5,614 bases of DNA from positions 1 through 5,614 of the forward strand of contig JAKABA010000245.1 in the NCBI GenBank assembly GCA_021802115.1, given 5' to 3'. The DNA comes from a bacterium. Lineage in GTDB: Bacteria; Chloroflexota; Dormibacteria; UBA8260; Bog-877. The stretch's first letter is position 1; each line of letters starts with the position of its first letter. Positions 4,277 through 5,614 of the stretch are shown here, piece by piece. A program made the translations under genes and the position numbers. The notes under the pieces are model-generated. The model was not told the origin of the DNA. It did not search any database and saw nothing but the letters and a program-made list of their open reading frames with translations.

Positions 4277-5614
4277 ATGCCTGAGCGGCTCCCTGGGGTC
4301 CAGCCGTGTCTTGGGGTCCCCTCCGCCGAATGGTTGGTCGACATCCTCGCGGAGATGGAGGTGGCACTGGGCACCAGGGCCTGCGTGGTGGGGGGATACC
4401 CCCGGGACCTGTTGATGGGCCGGGCGAGCTCCCCGGACGTCGACGTGGTGCTGGAGGGGGTCGAGGCCGAGCTGGGAGCGCGCTGGCTGCGCGACCGCTG
4501 GGGCAGGAGGGGCAAGGTGGTGGCGTTCGAGCGCTACGGCACCGCCCAGATCTCCTTCCCCGTCTCAGCGGCCGACCGTTTCACGGTGGAGTTCGTGCGC
4601 GCGCGCAGCGAGGCGTATTCCCCGGAGAGCCGCAAGCCCCAGGTCAGCCCCGGCACGATGGAGGAGGACGTGCAGCGCCGCGACTTCACCGTCAACACCC
4701 TGCTGCTGACCGCGAGCCGCGAGCTGCTGGACCCGACCGGACTCGGGCTGGCCGACATCCGCCACCGCTTGCTGCGGACCCCGCTGGCGCCGCGGCTCAC
4801 ATTCGAAGAGGACCCGTTGCGGATGCTGAGGGCGGCCCGGTTCGCCTCCCAGCTCGACTTCGGGCTGGCGCCGGGAATGGAGCCGGCCATCAAGGAGGCG
4901 GCCTCACGGATCCGGATCGTCTCCCGGGAGCGGGTGCGGGAGGAGCTGGTGAAGATGCTCCTCGGGCAGCGGCCATCCCTGGGGCTGGAGCTGCTGCACC
5001 GGACCGGCCTGCTGGCGGAGATCGCCCCTGAGCTGGACCGGATGGGCGGGGTGGAACAGGCCGGCTACCACCTGGGGGACGTGCTCCAGCACACCGCGAT
5101 GGCACTGGACCTCTCCACCCGTTCGCGGCTGGTGCGGCTGGCGGTGCTCTTCCACGACGTGGGCAAGCCCCCGACCCGGCAGAGGTCCCCAGCGGGCCCG
5201 ACCTTCCACGGCCATGCCCAGGTGGGGGCCCGAGTGGCCCAGGAGGTGATGCGCCGGCTGCGGTTCTCCTCCGCGGAGACCACCCAGGTGGCGCGGCTGG
5301 TGGAGCTGCACATGCGTCCCATCCAGTACCGCAGCGACTGGGCGGATTCGGCCGTTCGCCGGCTCTGGCGTGACGCCGGCGAGCTCACCTTCGAGCTGCT
5401 GGAGCTGGCCCGGGCCGACACCCGGGCGAGCTCCTATCCGGGCACCGCCGAGCTGGACGAGCTGGAGGCTCGGATCCGCGCCCTGGCTGTGGAGCATCCC
5501 CGCGGTCTGCGTCCACCGCTCGGGGGCAACCCGCTCAAGGAGCACTTCTCGCTCCGCGACGGCCCCTGGATCCGCCGGGCCCAGAACCAGCTGGTGGAGG
5601 CGATGCTGGAGGGC
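4277..5614 (+). CDS. cca: CCA tRNA nucleotidyltransferase (class II, HD-domain fusion), 3' end outside window
   Basis: The frame is open from ATG 4277 to the right edge (446 codons, no stop). The enzyme adds or repairs the CCA 3' end of tRNAs from CTP and ATP in the cytoplasm. The N-terminal nucleotidyltransferase domain has GGYPRD (residues 39-44) and the metal-binding D54-x-D56. These are followed by EEDVQRRDFTVNTL (129-142), with RRDF as the class II nucleotide-recognition motif, EEDPLRMLRAARFA (177-190) and SRERVREELVKMLL (216-229). An HD domain follows: H272, H293-D294 in LFHDVGKPP, FHGHAQVGARVA (310-321) and H345. This arrangement is typical of CCA enzymes of high-GC bacteria. The final visible part (GNPLKEHFSLRDGP, then an amphipathic helix) resembles the family's C-terminus, so probably only a few tens of residues are missing. 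The usual GGxVRD valine is Pro42. A poly(A) polymerase of the same superfamily cannot be fully excluded, but this domain order favours CCA addition. Confidence 0.95.
   Translation, partial: MPERLPGVQPCLGVPSAEWLVDILAEMEVALGTRACVVGGYPRDLLMGRASSPDVDVVLEGVEAELGARWLRDRWGRRGKVVAFERYGTAQISFPVSAADRFTVEFVRARSEAYSPESRKPQVSPGTMEEDVQRRDFTVNTLLLTASRELLDPTGLGLADIRHRLLRTPLAPRLTFEEDPLRMLRAARFASQLDFGLAPGMEPAIKEAASRIRIVSRERVREELVKMLLGQRPSLGLELLHRTGLLAEIAPELDRMGGVEQAGYHLGDVLQHTAMALDLSTRSRLVRLAVLFHDVGKPPTRQRSPAGPTFHGHAQVGARVAQEVMRRLRFSSAETTQVARLVELHMRPIQYRSDWADSAVRRLWRDAGELTFELLELARADTRASSYPGTAELDELEARIRALAVEHPRGLRPPLGGNPLKEHFSLRDGPWIRRAQNQLVEAMLEG

Larger units (their letters stand above)
4052..4284 (+). pseudogene. 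Small Cys-x-x-Cys protein, frameshifted, upstream of and overlapping cca
   Basis: I do not recognise a family. From ATG 4052 (GGAAG 7-9 bases upstream), one frame shows high third-position GC through GEHLTLRLVAAPPTGPQRFSELPRAV (ending at 4198), then loses it and stops at 4246. The next frame takes over with equally strong coding bias: ARLKSRRYCPLCDEVVVSP and an acidic end, stopping with TGA at 4282-4284. Adding one G after 4198 (GTG-GCC for the present GTGCC) joins them into a 77-residue protein with C58-P-L-C61 near the end. A single CPLC knuckle could bind zinc as a dimer, or with residues I cannot identify. The stop overlaps the cca start (ATGCCTGA), so the gene looks co-translated with cca. 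Alternatives are a real frameshift mutation, a sequencing indel, or a chance open frame. No function is claimed. Confidence 0.45.

Noticed and set aside
4391..4403. GGGGG-ATA-CCCCC palindrome as a regulatory hairpin
   Set aside because: It encodes the GGYP part of the conserved nucleotidyltransferase motif, so codon content explains it.
4306..5031. A 241-residue plus-strand open frame inside cca
   Set aside because: It is a Gly/Arg/Ala-rich shadow of the cca frame, which carries all the enzyme's motifs.

Overview
The window is very GC-rich, with strong G/C preference at third codon positions and almost no intergenic space. It holds bacterial chromosomal genes. An LppX/LprG-like lipoprotein C-terminus, an HD-fused class II CCA-adding enzyme, an IclR regulator and an HtrA-type protease together suggest a high-GC Gram-positive-like or related lineage (Actinomycetota, Chloroflexota or Candidatus Dormibacterota). 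This placement is inference; no marker in the window decides it. No tRNA or rRNA gene, CRISPR array, insertion sequence or phage gene was seen.

Layout. (1) A tightly packed plus-strand run, 1-2166: the end of a secreted lipoprotein-like protein, endonuclease IV (nfo) starting one base after its stop, and a ROK-family sugar kinase 16 bases further on with its own ribosome binding site. (2) A minus-strand block, 2169-4037, converging on the kinase with only two bases between stop codons. It holds an IclR-family regulator and, upstream of it, an HtrA-like trypsin/PDZ protease broken by a frameshift exactly at its catalytic serine motif. (3) A plus-strand block from 4052 to the right edge, divergent from the protease. 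It holds a small Cys-x-x-Cys protein gene, also frameshifted, overlapping the start of a CCA tRNA nucleotidyltransferase (cca) that runs off the window just short of its expected end.

Function. The intact genes are mostly housekeeping: abasic-site DNA repair, sugar phosphorylation, transcriptional control and tRNA 3'-end maturation. Adjacency of the IclR regulator to the ROK kinase is compatible with control of carbon metabolism, but they are convergent and no operator was found at the kinase.

The most notable observation is that two neighbouring genes on opposite strands each carry a single apparent 1-base loss about 690 bases apart. Each lies inside a short, perfect, GC-only palindrome, and restoring one base recreates a sensible protein in each case. 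This points either to hairpin-linked sequencing or assembly errors, or to real hairpin-linked mutation. No new multi-gene system was recognised.
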